Of a stretch of 64,000 nt of DNA, positions 1 to 12,754 are shown in pieces. Each line of letters begins with the position of its first letter. Position 1 is the stretch's first letter. Below the pieces are notes generated by a model that searched no databases, had not been told where the DNA came from, and saw nothing but the letters and a program-made list of their open reading frames with translations. Both the position numbers and the translations under genes were made by a program. This DNA comes from Pseudaeromonas sp963677375. Its GTDB lineage: Bacteria > Pseudomonadota > Gammaproteobacteria > Enterobacterales > Aeromonadaceae. The stretch spans positions 1 to 64,000 of the forward strand of contig CAXXIF010000009.1 in NCBI GenBank assembly GCA_963677375.2. The letters are read 5' to 3'.

Positions 1-1355
<1,355 letters not shown>

Positions 1356-1538
1356 ACGACCGACACCAAATCTTGTTGAGTGTTCACACAGATTGCTTGA
1401 TTGATGTAGAGAGAGCACTGCGATTTTGTATCAGCAGGTTCTGTAGCGGTCATCGCTACTTTGCCGCTAGTTTCGCAAGCGAAACGTCGCCTGATACGAA
1501 ATTCGCTGCAATGCGTTGCATTGCAAAGCGCGAATTTC

Positions 1539-1614
1539 GTCCCTTTCGTCTAGAGGCCTAGGACATCGCCCTTTCACGGCGGTAACAGGGGTTCGAATCC
1601 CCTAAGGGACGCCA
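1539..1614 (+). tRNA. tRNA-Glu (anticodon UUC) in the 16S-23S spacer
   Basis: This 76-base cloverleaf has an encoded 3' CCA. The acceptor stem pairs GTCCCTT with AAGGGAC, the T arm contains GGTTCGAATCC, and the anticodon TTC lies at 1573-1575. It sits in the internal transcribed spacer, as tRNA-Glu does in several E. coli rRNA operons, and is released by processing of the rRNA transcript. Confidence 0.97.
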
Positions 1615-1671
1615 CTAGCGCGAGAATGCAGAGATAAGTAGTTCATTTATCTCTGATTTCTTACGAAATCA

Positions 1672-1683
1672 TGCTCTTTAACA
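1672..1683 (+). promoter_or_regulatory. boxA-type antitermination element before 23S rRNA
   Basis: TGCTCTTTAACA matches the rRNA boxA consensus, the Nus-factor antitermination signal. It lies in the spacer between tRNA-Glu and the 23S start, its usual place. The rest of the spacer (1356-1538 and 1615-1818) holds processing stems and no other gene. Confidence 0.75.
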
Positions 1684-1818
1684 ATCTGGAAAAGCTGATT
1701 CAAAAAGTTCTAAATACAGTTACAAGCGTTTTGGAACTTCTTGGCGAAAACAAAAATTGTTGTATCACAGTCCTTGTGATTACGGCCGCTTAAGTCGAAA
1801 GACTTCTTGGGGTTGTAT

Positions 1819-4707
<2,889 letters not shown>

Positions 4708-4781
4708 ACAACACCCAAGAAGTTTTAAATGCTTGTGACGGTAGACAGAACGAGTCAGCTTCTTCCCAGATTGAAGATTTA

Positions 4782-4900
4782 TGCCTGGCGGCAATAGCGC
4801 AGTGGAACCACCTGTACCCATGCCGAACACAGAAGTGAAACGCTGTAGCGCCGATGGTAGTGTGGCATTCGCCATGCGAGAGTAGGACACTGCCAGGCAC
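4782..4900 (+). rRNA. rrf: 5S ribosomal RNA, copy 1
   Basis: A typical 5S of about 119 bases. Helix I is formed by TGCCTGGCGG at the 5' end and CTGCCAGGCA at the 3' end. The core CCATGCCGAACACAGAAGTG is present. It is the copy directly behind the 23S and differs from copy 2 at 5034 in helix I and in a few internal bases. Confidence 0.96.
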
Positions 4901-4944
4901 CCAATTCAGATATACGGTCAGACCGGATATCGCACGAGATACGT

Positions 4945-5020
4945 GCTGATATGGCTCAGTTGGTAGAGCGCACCCTTGGTAAGGGTGAGGTCCCCAGTTC
5001 GACTCTGGGTATCAGCACCA
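4945..5020 (+). tRNA. tRNA-Thr (anticodon GGU) between the two 5S genes
   Basis: This 76-base cloverleaf has acceptor GCTGATA paired with TATCAGC, anticodon GGT at 4978-4980, a GTTCGACTC T arm and an encoded CCA end. The order 5S, tRNA-Thr, 5S is the same as at the distal end of E. coli rrnD. Confidence 0.97.
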
Positions 5021-5033
5021 GATTTAAAAGTTT

Positions 5034-5152
5034 TGTTTGACGGTCATAGCGCAATGGTACCACCTGTTCCCATGCCGAACACAGAAGTGAAACGTTGTAG
5101 CGCCGATGGTAGTGTGGCATTCGCCATGCGAGAGTAGGACACTGTCAAACAC
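5034..5152 (+). rRNA. rrf: 5S ribosomal RNA, copy 2 (diverged helix I)
   Basis: A second 5S gene of about 119 bases at the end of the operon. Its helix I is TGTTTGACGG against CTGTCAAACA, so several pairs differ from copy 1 while pairing is kept on both sides. Internal differences include GGTACC for GGAACC, CTGTTCCC for CTGTACCC and AACGTTG for AACGCTG. The conserved core is unchanged, so it should be functional. Confidence 0.95.
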
Positions 5153-5160
5153 CTATTACA

Positions 5161-5188
5161 AAGCCCCGCTCGATGAGCGGGGCTTTTT
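5161..5188 (+). terminator. rho-independent terminator of the rRNA operon
   Basis: A perfect 9-bp stem, AGCCCCGCT against AGCGGGGCT, with a five-base loop, followed by a run of T residues at 5184-5188. It closes the rRNA transcript just after the second 5S gene. Confidence 0.93.
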
Positions 5189-5260
5189 GCGTATGGTTTT
5201 GCTGTGTGAGTGTGACAGCAAGATGGATGGCAGCACCGACTTTATTGCTCTGGAGCCGAT

Positions 5261-5986
5261 ATGGCACTGCAAACATCTCTTCGTTGGCCTTGGCTTGATG
5301 TGGCCCGAGCCTTCGCTATTTTGATGATGATCGTCTTCCATTTTTGTTTTGATCTCATGTACTGGCACTTAGCTGATTTTCAGCTGTTAACCGACTGGCG
5401 TTGGATTGCTTGGCGCAATTGTATCGTGGGTTGTTTTTTAATGATCATGGGGATTAGTTTGGTCTTGGCTGTGAAGCAAACGACGAAGCGCTTCTGGCGG
5501 CGCCTGATGTTGATTGCCTGCTGTGCCGGGCTTATCTCTGTAGTCAGCTGGGCCATGTTTGCAGAGCGATTCATTTATTTTGGCATTCTGCACTTCGTTG
5601 TCCTGGCGAGTATGGTTGGTAACCTCTTGCTACGACTGGACTATTTGAATAAACGCTGGCTCTGGTTACTGCTCGCACTGATATGTCTTGCGACGGCATG
5701 CCTACCAGGAAGTGATTCGCTTGACCCTCGAAGTCTGAATTGGCTGGGCATGGCGGCTCACAAACCGCAAACTGAAGACTATGTTCCGATGTTGCCCTGG
5801 TTCGGAATTGTCTTGCTGGGCATGGTGTTTGCCCGGAGTCTGTGTCCTAGTTCCTGTCGGGGCCCCCAGGCTGATTTACCGGTTGTCTGCAGGCCGCTAG
5901 CGGTTCTTGGGCGCCATAGTTTATCCATTTATATGTTGCACCAGCCTCTTTTGATGGGGCTGTTCTGGTGTTATTCCACACTATAA
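5261..5986 (+). CDS. DUF1624 / HGSNAT-like multi-pass membrane protein
   Basis: A 241-residue integral membrane protein with about seven hydrophobic segments. It begins with the acyltransferase-like pattern LDVARAFAILMMIVFHFCFD, in which a His follows an Arg in the first membrane span. It ends with GRHSLSIYMLHQPLL, the usual C-terminal signature of the heparan-alpha-glucosaminide N-acetyltransferase-like (DUF1624, YeiB-related) families. Such proteins are thought to move acyl groups across the inner membrane; the substrate here is unknown. The ATG at 5261 is preceded by GGAG at 5252-5255. The gene stands alone behind the rRNA terminator and its length is normal for the family. Family assignment is good; function is open. 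Confidence 0.8.
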   Translation: MALQTSLRWPWLDVARAFAILMMIVFHFCFDLMYWHLADFQLLTDWRWIAWRNCIVGCFLMIMGISLVLAVKQTTKRFWRRLMLIACCAGLISVVSWAMFAERFIYFGILHFVVLASMVGNLLLRLDYLNKRWLWLLLALICLATACLPGSDSLDPRSLNWLGMAAHKPQTEDYVPMLPWFGIVLLGMVFARSLCPSSCRGPQADLPVVCRPLAVLGRHSLSIYMLHQPLLMGLFWCYSTL

Positions 5987-6111
5987 AAAAACAGGACAGC
6001 ATCATTACTCTAGCCTTATTTACGAGCGCTCCTTTAATTTACAAGTCCTTTTCTAGAGATGAAACTCACCGCGCTTGGTATCCAGCGTAGAGTTCGGCTG
6101 GTATGTGTTTG

Positions 6112-6348
6112 TCATGGCATAGTGATTTTGGCCAGCTGACTCAAGGTGTTGGTCATCCTATCGAGATCTTTTTCTACACCCTTGCGAATGCTTTGCGATT
6201 GGATCGGTAGTTCCTGCTCTATCAGGTGCTTTTCCAGGATGCTGCCCAGCAATGTCAGATTGAGCCTACCGGTTACGAGTGCGGAAATTAGAACGGAGAG
6301 ACAAACTTCGAGCAGGAGCTTCTGTTTGAGGGTCAATCTCGTTAGCAT
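6112..6348 (-). pseudogene. truncated methyl-accepting chemotaxis protein (N-terminal remnant)
   Basis: A 78-codon frame whose product starts LTLKQKLLLEVCLSVLISAL, a basic stretch followed by a membrane helix. It continues with HLIEQELPIQSQSIRKGVEK, the start of a dCACHE-type periplasmic sensor domain as found in chemoreceptors of over 500 residues. The frame stops after about 75 codons and no HAMP or signalling domain follows. In the next frame a further 20 codons (MTNTYQPNSTLDTKRGEFHL) run to a stop at 6053-6055; these may be the tail left by an internal deletion. The hydrophobic segment also contains an Arg. I read this as a decayed receptor gene divergent from the patatin gene. A genuine short protein cannot be excluded. 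Confidence 0.6.
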
Positions 6349-6378
6349 AGGTCCCTCAATGAGTTAGGTGGGACGATC

Positions 6379-8691
6379 GTGAGTGTGACGGCCGACAAAA
6401 TGGCAAAGCAAAGACTATTCTGCTTTTTCGGAATGGCATACGTTTGCGCGCTCCTTTTATGCGCTCCCCAACTGCAAGCGGCTGTTCCCCGAGGTGCCGA
6501 ACGACCGAAGATTGCTCTGGTTCTCAGTGGCGGTGGTGCCAAAGGCGCGGCCCACCTTGGGGTGCTTAAAGTGCTCGAGCAGATGCGGATACCCGTCGAT
6601 ATAGTGCTGGGTACCAGCATGGGGTCCTATGTGGCAGGCATGTATGCCATGGGGTTTTCGGCTGACGAGGTAACCAACAAAACACTCTCTCTGGATTGGA
6701 ACAAGGGCTATAAGGATAAAGTCACCCGAGAAGACCTTTCGCTGCGCAAGAAGGAGCAGGCGGATAAGTTCCAATTACAGACCAACATTGGTTTGAGTAA
6801 TGGCAAAGTGAAACTTCCCGAAGGGGTATATCAGGGGCAGGGCATGTCGGCTCTGCTTCGGGAGGCAACTTCTAACTTGCCAGCATTGCAAAGTTTCGAT
6901 GAGTTACCGATCCCCTATCGGGCTATTGCCACGGATATGGAAACGGTCGCGCCTGTGGTATTGAGCCGCGGTAACCTCGCTATGGTGATGCAGGCATCCA
7001 TGTCTATTCCTGGTGCCTTGAAACCGATTGAGATCGATAACAGGCTGCTCGCGGATGGAGGCATTGTAAACAACTTGCCGGTGGATATTGCCATTCAGAT
7101 GGGCGCGCAGGTCATCATAGCGGTCGATATATCGGACAAACTGAAGCCAAAAAGTGAATTAAATTCAGCCTTCGGCCTGCTGGACCAATTAACGACCTAC
7201 ATGACTCGGTCTGGTACTGAACGCCAGTTGGCGCTCTTGCGGGAGCAGGATCTGCTATTGATGCCAGATGTTGCTAGTTATTCTGTTTCCGATTTTGATC
7301 GAATGCCTGAAATCGTCCAACGTGGTGTGTCAACAGCAGAAGGCATGCGATCTCGTTTGAGTTCATTGTCTGTTAGTAAGGAAGAATACGCTGATTATCA
7401 GGCGGCCAAATTGGATCGTCGAGCCCAACTGACTGGGCAGCCTGCTTACTATCTGGATCGCATTGTCATCCACAATGATTCCCGGCTCAGTGATGCTGTG
7501 ATTAAAGGGATGTTGCAGGTCGATACTGGCAAGGTCCAGACCAACGAGAATCTGGAGGCGGGTATTGAACGCATTAATGCTCTCGGGACATTCGAACGAG
7601 TCAGCTATGAAATTGAGGAGCAGCAAGGCCAAAATATTCTCGTGGTGAATGCGACCGAAAAGGGATGGGGGCCTGATTATCTGGATTTTAATCTGGCGTT
7701 TGAAGATGACTTCAGTTCCCGCTCTAACTATACCTATGGCGTGGCTTATACCCTGACAAACATCAATTCACTGGGTGGTGAATTGCGAAACGAGTTGAGC
7801 CTGGGGAGCTGGAAGCACCTGCGTAGCGAGTACTACACGCCGTTCGATACCAGCCAGCAGTTTTACTGGCAGTTAGGCGGCGGATATGACAATCAAACTC
7901 GTGCCATCTATAGGAGCCAGGCTGAGGCCTTGTGGGCGAATGAAGATCTGGGCACTTCGAGTTTTGTGAATGTGGAAAGTGGTACCTGGGGGCTCGACAG
8001 CGAAGTCGGTTGGAATCCACAGCCCTGGAATCAAGTGGCGATTGGGCTTCGAGGGGCACGAACAAGCCTGGATGTGCAGGGGGTGACCGCCGATACCAAC
8101 GTCTATGATTGGGGCCCCTATGTCCACTATCGCTATGATGCATTGGATAGCCGATTTTTCCCGACCCGAGGCCATTACCTATCGGGCGGATTGTCGTATG
8201 TGCATGGTCAGGGTGAAGATGACTCACCTTCTGCCCACTCCTGGGGATTGGTATCGGAAGTGGACTATCTGCACCCCTTCAACCTGTCGGAACGACATAT
8301 TCTAAACCTGCGACTCTCGGGTGGCGGCTCGGCAGTGAGTGAGCTGCAGCCTATGTATTTGCAGGATTTGGGTGGTTTGTTCAATCTCTCGGGCTATCAA
8401 CGTTATCAGCTCAACGGCCGCTATAAGTTATTCGGGGCCCTGGTCTACGGTTATCGACTTCTCGATAACAATTTTGGTGCTTTCAAATCACCCGTCTATC
8501 TGGGGTTCTCGATTGAACGCGGAAATGTCTGGAATAATAAGTCAGATATCAATTGGGCTGATATGCGTTCTGCGGGCAGCATCTATATTGGTTCAGATAC
8601 CTTTTTAGGGCCTGTTTATCTGGCCTACGGCCAAACGGATAGTGATGATGACTCTTTTTACTTGATGTTTGGGAATACATTCGGTCTTTAG
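6379..8691 (+). CDS. patatin-like phospholipase with POTRA and outer-membrane barrel (type Vd-like)
   Basis: A 770-residue predicted outer-membrane protein. Residues 1-35 form a signal peptide. The patatin domain (about 43-240) carries the oxyanion loop GGGAKG at 51-56, the nucleophile elbow GTSMG with Ser80, and the DGG motif with Asp226, so the Ser-Asp dyad of patatin lipases is intact. A POTRA-like segment follows near 350-425. A BamA-type 16-strand-like barrel then runs to the C terminus, with alternating strands ending in MFGNTFGL. This is the architecture of PlpD of Pseudomonas aeruginosa, in which the lipase is exported through its own barrel. The start is a GTG at 6379 with GGTGGGA six bases upstream; an ATG at 6400 would still leave a signal peptide. 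It is a single gene, divergent from the chemoreceptor remnant. Confidence 0.88.
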   Translation: MSVTADKMAKQRLFCFFGMAYVCALLLCAPQLQAAVPRGAERPKIALVLSGGGAKGAAHLGVLKVLEQMRIPVDIVLGTSMGSYVAGMYAMGFSADEVTNKTLSLDWNKGYKDKVTREDLSLRKKEQADKFQLQTNIGLSNGKVKLPEGVYQGQGMSALLREATSNLPALQSFDELPIPYRAIATDMETVAPVVLSRGNLAMVMQASMSIPGALKPIEIDNRLLADGGIVNNLPVDIAIQMGAQVIIAVDISDKLKPKSELNSAFGLLDQLTTYMTRSGTERQLALLREQDLLLMPDVASYSVSDFDRMPEIVQRGVSTAEGMRSRLSSLSVSKEEYADYQAAKLDRRAQLTGQPAYYLDRIVIHNDSRLSDAVIKGMLQVDTGKVQTNENLEAGIERINALGTFERVSYEIEEQQGQNILVVNATEKGWGPDYLDFNLAFEDDFSSRSNYTYGVAYTLTNINSLGGELRNELSLGSWKHLRSEYYTPFDTSQQFYWQLGGGYDNQTRAIYRSQAEALWANEDLGTSSFVNVESGTWGLDSEVGWNPQPWNQVAIGLRGARTSLDVQGVTADTNVYDWGPYVHYRYDALDSRFFPTRGHYLSGGLSYVHGQGEDDSPSAHSWGLVSEVDYLHPFNLSERHILNLRLSGGGSAVSELQPMYLQDLGGLFNLSGYQRYQLNGRYKLFGALVYGYRLLDNNFGAFKSPVYLGFSIERGNVWNNKSDINWADMRSAGSIYIGSDTFLGPVYLAYGQTDSDDDSFYLMFGNTFGL

Positions 8692-8875
8692 GTTCACGGT
8701 ACTCTGTGACTTTATAGCGGTTATATTTTTCATTAAACCAGCAAATCTATATAGTTATAGCCACGTTACCGGGCCCTACAGGCCGTTTCATGGATGATTG
8801 TCCCCGCCCTTTATCCTGACCACTAGGTCACGATAGACAGCGTCGGACAACTCGAACTGTTAAGAGGAATTCACC

Positions 8876-11473
8876 GTGCTAGAGAGCTATCGCCAACATG
8901 TTGTCGAGCGTGCCGCCGAAGGCGTTGCACCCAAGCCCCTGAATGCCGAGCAGGTTGCTGCTCTGGTTGATCTGCTGAAGAACCCGCCTGCGGGTGAAGA
9001 GGCATTATTACTGGAGTTGCTGGCCAATCGCATTCCGCCTGGTGTCGATGAGGCTGCCTATGTAAAAGCTGGTTTTTTGGCTGCCGTCGCCAAAGGGGAG
9101 ACCCGTTCCCCTATTTTAAATTCCGAACGTGCGGTGGAGCTGCTGGGAACCATGCAAGGTGGATACAATATTCAGGCGTTGGTCGACTTGCTGGATGATG
9201 CCACCTTGGCACCGGTAGCTGCCAAGGCGCTGTCGTATACGCTGCTGATGTTTGATTCTTTTCACGATGTCCAGAGCAAGCTGGAATCCGGAAATAGTTA
9301 CGCTCGGCAAGTGATGGAATCGTGGGCGAATGCGGAGTGGTTCCTGTCTCGTCCCCAGTTGGCCGAGAAGATCACACTGACGGTCTTCAAGGTAAGCGGG
9401 GAAACCAATACCGATGATCTCTCACCGGCTCAAGACGCTTGGTCTCGCCCGGATATCCCACTTCACGCTTTAGCGATGTTGAAAAACAGTCGTCCTGGTA
9501 TTCAGGCTGATCAGGAAGGTGTTGTAGGACCGATCCAGACCCTGGATACGCTCAAGGCTAAAGGTTTCCCCTTGGTCTACGTGGGTGACGTGGTCGGTAC
9601 CGGCTCATCCCGCAAGTCGGCCACCAACTCGGTGCTCTGGTTTATGGGGGATGATATTCCCTATGTACCGAACAAGCGTGCCGGTGGCTTCGTGCTGGGT
9701 GGCAAGATAGCGCCTATTTTCTTCAACACCATGGAGGATGCCGGTGCATTGCCCATCGAGCTGGACGTCAGCAAGATGGATACCGGTGATGTCATCGATA
9801 TTCATGTATACGCTGGCAAGGTGACCCGTCATGACAGCGATGAAGTGATTGCCACTTTTGCTCTCAAGACCGAAGTGCTACTGGATGAAGTTCGGGCTGG
9901 TGGCCGGATCCCGCTCATCGTCGGCCGTGGGTTGACTGACAAGGCTCGCGACGTGCTGGGTCTGCCTTTCTCCGAGGTATTTAACCGCCCACAACCGGTC
10001 GCTGATACCGGTAAGGGCTACACACTGGCCCAGAAGATGGTGGGCAAGGCATGTGGCGTGTCCGGCATTCGTCCGGGGACCTATTGTGAACCCAGAATGA
10101 CGACTGTGGGGTCTCAGGATACGACAGGCCCCATGACCCGCGATGAGCTGAAGGATTTGGCTTGTCTTGGTTTCTCTGCCGATCTGGTGATGCAATCCTT
10201 CTGTCATACCGCCGCGTATCCCAAACCCGTTGATGTGCAGACGCACCATACCCTGCCAGATTTCATCATGAACCGCGGTGGCGTCTCGCTACGTCCCGGT
10301 GATGGTGTTATCCACAGTTGGCTGAATCGCATGCTGTTGCCGGATACCGTTGGTACTGGCGGTGACTCCCACACCCGTTTCCCGATCGGGGTCTCCTTTC
10401 CTGCCGGTTCTGGTTTGGTGGCATTTGCGGCCGCGACCGGAGTCATGCCGCTGGATATGCCAGAATCTGTCTTGGTCCGCTTCAAGGGGACCATGCAGCC
10501 GGGTATTACTCTGCGGGATCTGGTGCATGCCATTCCGTATCAGGCCATCCAGATGGGATTGTTGACCGTCGAAAAAGCGGGCAAAAAGAACATCTTCTCC
10601 GGTCGGGTTCTGGAAATTGAAGGGCTACCAGAACTGAAAGTTGAACAGGCATTCGAGTTGGCCGATGCCAGCGCCGAACGTTCGGCTGCCGGTTGTACTA
10701 TCAAGCTGGATGAGGCCCCGATTGCCGAGTATCTGAATTCCAATATTGTCATGCTCAAGTGGATGTTGGCCGAAGGCTACGGCGATGTTCGCACGATCAC
10801 GCGGCGCATCAAGGCGATGGAGGCCTGGCTTGCCAAGCCAGAGCTGATGAGCGCCGACGCCGATGCGGAGTATGCGGCCGTGATTGAAATTGATCTGGAT
10901 ACCATCAAGGAGCCGATCCTTTGTGCTCCGAACGATCCAGATGATGCTCGTCTGCTCTCCAGCGTGGCAGGTGACACCATCGATGAAGTTTTCATCGGCT
11001 CTTGCATGACGAATATTGGTCATTTCCGTGCCGCCGGTAAACTGTTGAACCAGTTCAAGGGGCAGCTGACGACTCGTTTGTGGATAGCGCCACCGACTAA
11101 AATGGACCGGGATCAGCTGACTGAAGAGGGTTATTACGGCATTTTTGGCCGCGTTGGGGCTCGAATCGAAATACCGGGTTGTTCTCTGTGCATGGGGAAC
11201 CAGGCACGAGTCGCGGATGGTGCCAGCGTTGTCTCCACCTCGACCCGTAACTTCCCAAATCGCCTGGGGCAGGGTGCCAATGTCTATCTGGCCTCGGCAG
11301 AACTGGCGGCGGTCACGGCCATTCTGGGGCGTATTCCGAGCGTCGAGGAGTATCAGGGCTATGCTCGAGAGCTGGATACGCTGGCCAGCGATGTGTATCG
11401 CTATCTGAATTTCAATCAGATTACCAGCTACACCGAGAAGGCAGCTCAAGTGATTTTGCAAGTTCCAGCCTGA
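8876..11473 (+). CDS. acnB: aconitate hydratase B
   Basis: This 865-residue cytosolic enzyme of the tricarboxylic acid cycle isomerises citrate to isocitrate. It has the AcnB domain order: N-terminal HEAT-like domain (1-160), swivel domain (about 165-380) and the catalytic iron-sulfur domains. The cluster ligands are Cys710 (SCMTN), Cys769 and Cys772 (PGCSLCMGN), the same numbers as in E. coli. The start is GTG at 8876 behind AAGAGGAA. AcnB can also act as an iron-responsive RNA-binding protein, as known for the family. It is followed by a strong terminator and then yacL, the same order as in E. coli. Confidence 0.97.
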   Translation: MLESYRQHVVERAAEGVAPKPLNAEQVAALVDLLKNPPAGEEALLLELLANRIPPGVDEAAYVKAGFLAAVAKGETRSPILNSERAVELLGTMQGGYNIQALVDLLDDATLAPVAAKALSYTLLMFDSFHDVQSKLESGNSYARQVMESWANAEWFLSRPQLAEKITLTVFKVSGETNTDDLSPAQDAWSRPDIPLHALAMLKNSRPGIQADQEGVVGPIQTLDTLKAKGFPLVYVGDVVGTGSSRKSATNSVLWFMGDDIPYVPNKRAGGFVLGGKIAPIFFNTMEDAGALPIELDVSKMDTGDVIDIHVYAGKVTRHDSDEVIATFALKTEVLLDEVRAGGRIPLIVGRGLTDKARDVLGLPFSEVFNRPQPVADTGKGYTLAQKMVGKACGVSGIRPGTYCEPRMTTVGSQDTTGPMTRDELKDLACLGFSADLVMQSFCHTAAYPKPVDVQTHHTLPDFIMNRGGVSLRPGDGVIHSWLNRMLLPDTVGTGGDSHTRFPIGVSFPAGSGLVAFAAATGVMPLDMPESVLVRFKGTMQPGITLRDLVHAIPYQAIQMGLLTVEKAGKKNIFSGRVLEIEGLPELKVEQAFELADASAERSAAGCTIKLDEAPIAEYLNSNIVMLKWMLAEGYGDVRTITRRIKAMEAWLAKPELMSADADAEYAAVIEIDLDTIKEPILCAPNDPDDARLLSSVAGDTIDEVFIGSCMTNIGHFRAAGKLLNQFKGQLTTRLWIAPPTKMDRDQLTEEGYYGIFGRVGARIEIPGCSLCMGNQARVADGASVVSTSTRNFPNRLGQGANVYLASAELAAVTAILGRIPSVEEYQGYARELDTLASDVYRYLNFNQITSYTEKAAQVILQVPA

Positions 11474-11494
11474 TGTGATTGCGACATCACCTCA

Positions 11495-11522
11495 CGGGGC
11501 GCATTATGCGCCCCGTTTTTTA
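11495..11522 (+). terminator. rho-independent terminator after acnB
   Basis: The stem CGGGGCGC pairs with GCGCCCCG around an ATTAT loop and is followed by seven T residues. Confidence 0.92.
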
Positions 11523-11575
11523 TGTGGCAGACTTCAAGCACTAGAATGAAGAAGGGCACACCAAGGGGCAATACA

Positions 11576-11947
11576 ATGGATTACGAATTTACCAAGCAGG
11601 TGGACGGACATCTGCGCGCCAAATTGGGCATGGGACATGAAGCGTTTGCGCACTGGCTGAATGACGAAATCGCGACAAATCCAGCCTTGCTGGATGACAT
11701 CTTGAGTGATATCGAACGTGTTCAGCTCGGAGAGGTAGAAATGCTGACTCTGCACAGCGGGGGATATACGTTGCAGTTGGGCGATGGCGAGGCCGAAATT
11801 TCGGCCAATGTGGTGCAATTTGAATTTGGTGATGAACTGGAGCCGGATATGGCTTACTACGATGAGGAGCAAATTGCAGGCTGCGGATTGGAAGATTTTC
11901 AACGCTTGTTATTGGCGTGGCAGGAGTTTGTGAAAGCGGAGTCCTGA
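11576..11947 (+). CDS. yacL: YacL family protein (UPF0231)
   Basis: A small acidic protein of 123 residues beginning MDYEF. It matches E. coli YacL in its start, in the MGHEAFAHWLNDE region and in the MAYYDEEQIAGCGLEDF block near the C terminus. The function is unknown. The frame extends upstream to 11522, but the ATG at 11576 has AAGGGG nine bases before it and gives the family start, so I use it. The acnB-yacL neighbourhood is conserved in enterics, although a terminator separates them here. Confidence 0.88.
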   Translation: MDYEFTKQVDGHLRAKLGMGHEAFAHWLNDEIATNPALLDDILSDIERVQLGEVEMLTLHSGGYTLQLGDGEAEISANVVQFEFGDELEPDMAYYDEEQIAGCGLEDFQRLLLAWQEFVKAES

Positions 11948-11977
11948 GGGATAAGAAAATAGACGCCACTCGAAAAT

Positions 11978-12037
11978 TGCACCAAATTGACGCCCCGTTT
12001 GGTGACATATAAAACTCGTCTGCACCAATTATAGGGG
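11978..12037 (+). promoter_or_regulatory. NtrC-like upstream binding sites
   Basis: Two copies of TGCACCAA occur, at 11978 and 12021. The first extends to TGCACCAAATTGACGCC, which fits most of the NtrC dyad TGCACCN5GGTGCA. The second keeps only the left half well. They lie about 80-125 bases upstream of the sigma-54-like promoter at 12102, the usual distance for an NtrC enhancer. This is a motif-by-eye call. Confidence 0.5.
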
Positions 12038-12101
12038 GCGCATGATTCTAAAAATTACAAAGCAGCTCTATTGCATTGATTAATAAGGGTTTTACTAATG
12101 T

Positions 12102-12116
12102 GGCACAGACATTGAA
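12102..12116 (+). promoter_or_regulatory. sigma-54 (RpoN) type promoter of the P-II gene
   Basis: TGGCACAGACATTGA matches the -24/-12 consensus TGGCACN5TTGC with correct spacing and one deviation at the last base (A for C). Transcription would start near 12128, giving a leader of about 34 bases before the P-II start codon. Confidence 0.6.
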
Positions 12117-12161
12117 TTAGTTTGTTAAACCCAATATCAACCAGGGAGTGGGAGACAAGGT

Positions 12162-12500
12162 ATGAAACTGATCAGTGCAATTATTAAACCATTTAAGCTG
12201 GATGACGTGCGTGAGGCGGTAGCGGCTCTGGGCGTTGACGGCATGACGGTATCCGAAGTGAAAGGTTTTGGCCGTCAAAAGGGTCACACCGAACTTTATC
12301 GTGGTGCCGAGTATCAAGTTGATTTTCTGCCGAAGGTGAAGCTGGAAATTGCCAGCGTCAGTGAGAATGTAGAGAGCATCATTGAGGCAATCTGCAAGGC
12401 CGCTTACACCGGTAAAATCGGTGACGGTAAGATATTCGTGTATGACTTGGCTCATGTGGTACGTATCCGTACCGGTGAAGTCGACGACGAAGCCATCTAG
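12162..12500 (+). CDS. glnK: nitrogen regulatory protein P-II (GlnK/GlnB family)
   Basis: A 112-residue trimeric signal protein that senses 2-oxoglutarate, ATP/ADP and, through uridylylation, glutamine. Partners are the AmtB ammonium channel, NtrB and the glutamine synthetase adenylyltransferase. The T-loop is intact with the uridylylation target Tyr51 (ELYRGAEY), and the B-loop TGKIGDGKIFV and C-loop RIRTGE are present. The start MKLISAIIKPFKL and the sigma-54/NtrC-like upstream region favour GlnK, while the QVDFLPK segment and the C terminus are closer to GlnB, so the paralogue label is uncertain. No amtB follows: a terminator comes 58 bases after the stop. Confidence 0.9.
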   Translation: MKLISAIIKPFKLDDVREAVAALGVDGMTVSEVKGFGRQKGHTELYRGAEYQVDFLPKVKLEIASVSENVESIIEAICKAAYTGKIGDGKIFVYDLAHVVRIRTGEVDDEAI

Positions 12501-12557
12501 TTTCATGAAACTACTGCGATTCTGAGCCACGTCTGGCGAATAGGATTGATGGTATTG

Positions 12558-12583
12558 AAGAGACCCTTGGGTCTCTTTTTTTT
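12558..12583 (+). terminator. rho-independent terminator after the P-II gene
   Basis: AAGAGACCC and GGGTCTCTT form a perfect 9-bp stem followed by eight T residues. The 170 bases from here to the peroxidase start contain no gene I can support. Confidence 0.92.
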
Positions 12584-12754
12584 GGTTCAAGAACCAGTTC
12601 TGAGCTTGAGTTCTATGGCAGCCACGGAGCTGGATGCTATGGTGCTAGCACTCGCAGTGAGCCCGGATTTTATGCTTAATACCGCGATCGGGCGAACACA
12701 CTGTCTGTTTGATCCACATATAGTGGATGGATGATTCGCAAAGGAGATCCCGTT

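Noticed and set aside
12546..12734. A 62-codon frame between the P-II gene and the peroxidase gene
   Set aside because: It runs through the terminator stem and has no family match.
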